From assembly GCA_019358975.1 (NCBI GenBank), contig JAHHIL010000009.1, positions 1 through 64,000 of the forward strand: a stretch of 64,000 nucleotides of DNA, read 5' to 3'. A model generated the notes under the pieces. The model searched no databases, was not told the origin of the DNA, and worked only from the letters and a program-made list of their open reading frames with translations. This DNA comes from Trichocoleus desertorum ATA4-8-CV12. GTDB taxonomy: Bacteria; Cyanobacteriota; Cyanobacteriia; FACHB-46. Every line of letters starts with the position of its first letter. The stretch's first letter is position 1. The position numbers were made by a program, and so were the translations under genes. Positions 62,580-64,000 of the stretch are shown piece by piece.

Positions 62580-64000
62580 CTCTATAAATCGGCAAAAGAA
62601 CATTAAAGGTGGAGCCTTCGCTGAGTTTGCTTTTGACTGAGACGGAACCGCCGCAACGGAGGAGGATTTGTTGGACGATGGTGAGGCCTAAGCCTGCGCC
62701 GCCGGGATCTTCTCCAGCGACGTGACGGGCGCGGTAGAAGCGATCGAAAATTTTGGGAACTTCGCTGGCGGGGATGCCGATACCTGTGTCGCGGAATTCT
62801 AGCTGGATGTAGTCTCCCTGCTGTTTGGCTCGAACCCAAACTTGGCCTGCTTTGGGGGTGAATTTGATGCCGTTGTGGAGCAGGTTAATCACAATTTGTT
62901 TGAGCCAAGCGCTGAGGCAGGAGACGGGGGGCAATTCTTCTGGCACGGTGTAGGCTAGCATGATGCCTTTTTCTTGGGCTAGGGGCTGATAGGTGCTGAC
63001 GACTCCGGGCACAATTTCGGCGAGCGAGACGGATTGCATGGTGGAGTTTTCGATCTCGCGATCGAGTTGCACTAAGTCGAGCAGGCTGGCAATTAAGGAG
63101 CCTTGGCGATCGCATTCTGTACCCAGGACTTGCATGTAGCGTTGTCTTTGGGCTGGCTTGAGGCTGGGGGAGTTGAGCAGGGTTAGGGCGGTTTTCATGT
63201 TGGTCAGGGGGGTGCGTAGTTCCTGACCGACGGTGCTAAGAAATTCGTCTTTGAGCCGCAAGGCGTTAAGCAATTCTTCGTTTTGGACTTGTAGCGCTTC
63301 AGCAAGTTCGGCTTGCTTGCGGTAGATTGTGGAGCGATGCCAAATTTCTTCTTGGCGTTGGACTTGTTTGGTGAGGAAACGGCTGAATAGATTGGGGTCT
63401 GCTGGCTGAGCGAGTCCTTGCTGCAAGAGTTGGTCCCAGCTACCGACTAGTTGAGAGGCGGCGATCGCGGACTCGGAATGCAGAGTTTGAGTCGCGGTCA
63501 CGGCTTGCTTAATGCCTGCAAAAACTTGTTGCAGGGTGGTTGGGTTAAAGGAGCAACAGGCTAGGAGGGGTTGTTTTTTCTCTAAGCCCTCTTCTTCTCC
63601 AGTTGCTTTTTCGGCAGCTTTAGTTTTAGCGGTAGGGTTAGCTGCTGTGTCTGCTTTACCGGACCTCAAGGATCGAGGCCGATGAGCCAAGACTAGACCC
63701 GAAAATTGGGGGGATAGAAAAAATAAGAAATATTCTCGTTTTAGCTGACTTTCGGCGGCTAGCTGAAAGGTAACCAAGGCCGAAGACGAGTGGGAAACAG
63801 CAGAAAAATCTGCGACTTCCTCAGCATTTCTCAGCAAGTCTTGGTTAGGATATGCTTCCCCCTGCCCATTGGCGATCGCAGAAGTGGCACTCAGAGCTTC
63901 ATCTTTAGAAGTTTTGAAGAGATATAGGGTGTGGGGTACCTGAGCGAATTCGCAATAGCGCTTAATTTCGGCTTGCCAAACGTCATCACGGGGTAGCTTG
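62542..64000 (-). CDS. Sensor kinase with Gln in place of the phospho-His (partial)
   Basis: Runs off the window end: the frame stays open from 63837 to 64000 (KLPRDDVWQAEIKRYCEFAQ at the edge). A DICT-like sensor domain lies N-terminally (YFLFFLSPQFSGLVLAHRP; ACCSFNPTTLQQVFAGI). The H box reads STVGQELRTPLTNM, with Gln (CAG, 63223-63225) at the phospho-His position. The catalytic domain is otherwise complete: NLLHNGIKF (N box), RDTGIGIP (G1), FDRFYRA (F) and GGAGLGLTIVQQIL (G2). It should bind ATP but cannot phosphorylate itself at the usual site. The C-terminal tail lies in a simple repeat. Confidence 0.85.
   Translation of the reverse strand, partial: KLPRDDVWQAEIKRYCEFAQVPHTLYLFKTSKDEALSATSAIANGQGEAYPNQDLLRNAEEVADFSAVSHSSSALVTFQLAAESQLKREYFLFFLSPQFSGLVLAHRPRSLRSGKADTAANPTAKTKAAEKATGEEEGLEKKQPLLACCSFNPTTLQQVFAGIKQAVTATQTLHSESAIAASQLVGSWDQLLQQGLAQPADPNLFSRFLTKQVQRQEEIWHRSTIYRKQAELAEALQVQNEELLNALRLKDEFLSTVGQELRTPLTNMKTALTLLNSPSLKPAQRQRYMQVLGTECDRQGSLIASLLDLVQLDREIENSTMQSVSLAEIVPGVVSTYQPLAQEKGIMLAYTVPEELPPVSCLSAWLKQIVINLLHNGIKFTPKAGQVWVRAKQQGDYIQLEFRDTGIGIPASEVPKIFDRFYRARHVAGEDPGGAGLGLTIVQQILLRCGGSVSVKSKLSEGSTFNVLLPIYRAPVEGGRMRDEG

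Noticed and set aside
62603-63115. Arg/His-rich minus-strand frames within the kinase gene
   Set aside because: They are alternate frames of the kinase, which has clear motifs.
1-64000. CRISPR arrays, insertion sequences, prophage genes, rRNA
   Set aside because: No regularly spaced direct repeats, transposase, integrase, phage structural gene or rRNA segment was seen; the only clear mobile elements are the nrdJ intein and intron.

Overview
The window comes from a cyanobacterial chromosome, probably a filamentous or otherwise large-genome species. The palindrome GCGATCGC (HIP1) is scattered through genes, spacers and terminators. The gene set includes the photosystem II subunit Psb30, the thylakoid protein Vipp1, a plastoquinol terminal oxidase, a DUF2808 protein, an SLH/OprB iron-type porin, a PEP-CTERM protein and an Npun_F5749-type flavoprotein. 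Genes lie on both strands, mostly as single units or pairs, and many convergent pairs share a bidirectional hairpin terminator.

Layout. 1-13.6 kb: a porin with a candidate Fur box, a lipoprotein, a hydrolase, an MFS transporter, tRNA-Arg(ACG), moaC, a small receiver protein, vipp1, a thioredoxin, an aminotransferase and a large repeat-bearing RTX protein. 13.9-24.7 kb: a PEP-CTERM protein, a CheY-like protein, uvrC, a zinc-ribbon protein, rlmN, lgt, cobM, a flavin reductase, a MIF-like protein and two cyanobacterial hypotheticals. 24.8-36.7 kb: a type II secretion F-like protein with a DUF2808 gene, a split Mn2+/Ca2+ exporter of the GDT1 family, psb30, an EnvC-like peptidase, trmFO, ribBA, argC and a GlsB-like stress protein.

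36.8-41.5 kb is the most unusual region: a B12-dependent ribonucleotide reductase gene (nrdJ) that is broken three ways. An upstream reading frame carries a full LAGLIDADG intein. It ends at a stop codon, and a second frame begins 22 bases later behind its own ribosome binding site. That second frame is interrupted, between the Gly and Glu codons of the catalytic NPCGE motif, by a predicted group I intron of 1176 bases. The intron encodes a PD-(D/E)XK/NUMOD3 homing endonuclease. A 5' splice-site helix can be drawn from the sequence.

41.8-50.5 kb: a PPOX flavoprotein, cysE, and a partner-switching set (a receiver-HPt protein whose phosphoacceptor Asp is Asn, an RsbW-like kinase, a receiver-PP2C phosphatase and a STAS antagonist), then PBP2 and PTOX. 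50.6-60.4 kb: a DUF3352 protein, a GspE/PilB-like ATPase flanked by two genes sharing one unnamed domain, a rhodanese, hrcA, coaE and tldD.

60.7-64.0 kb: two convergent, related sensor kinases with complementary defects. One keeps the phospho-accepting His but has lost its ATP-binding motifs. The other keeps the ATPase motifs but has Gln in place of the His. It runs off the window end. A GC-rich repeat between them also occurs at 21.7 kb.
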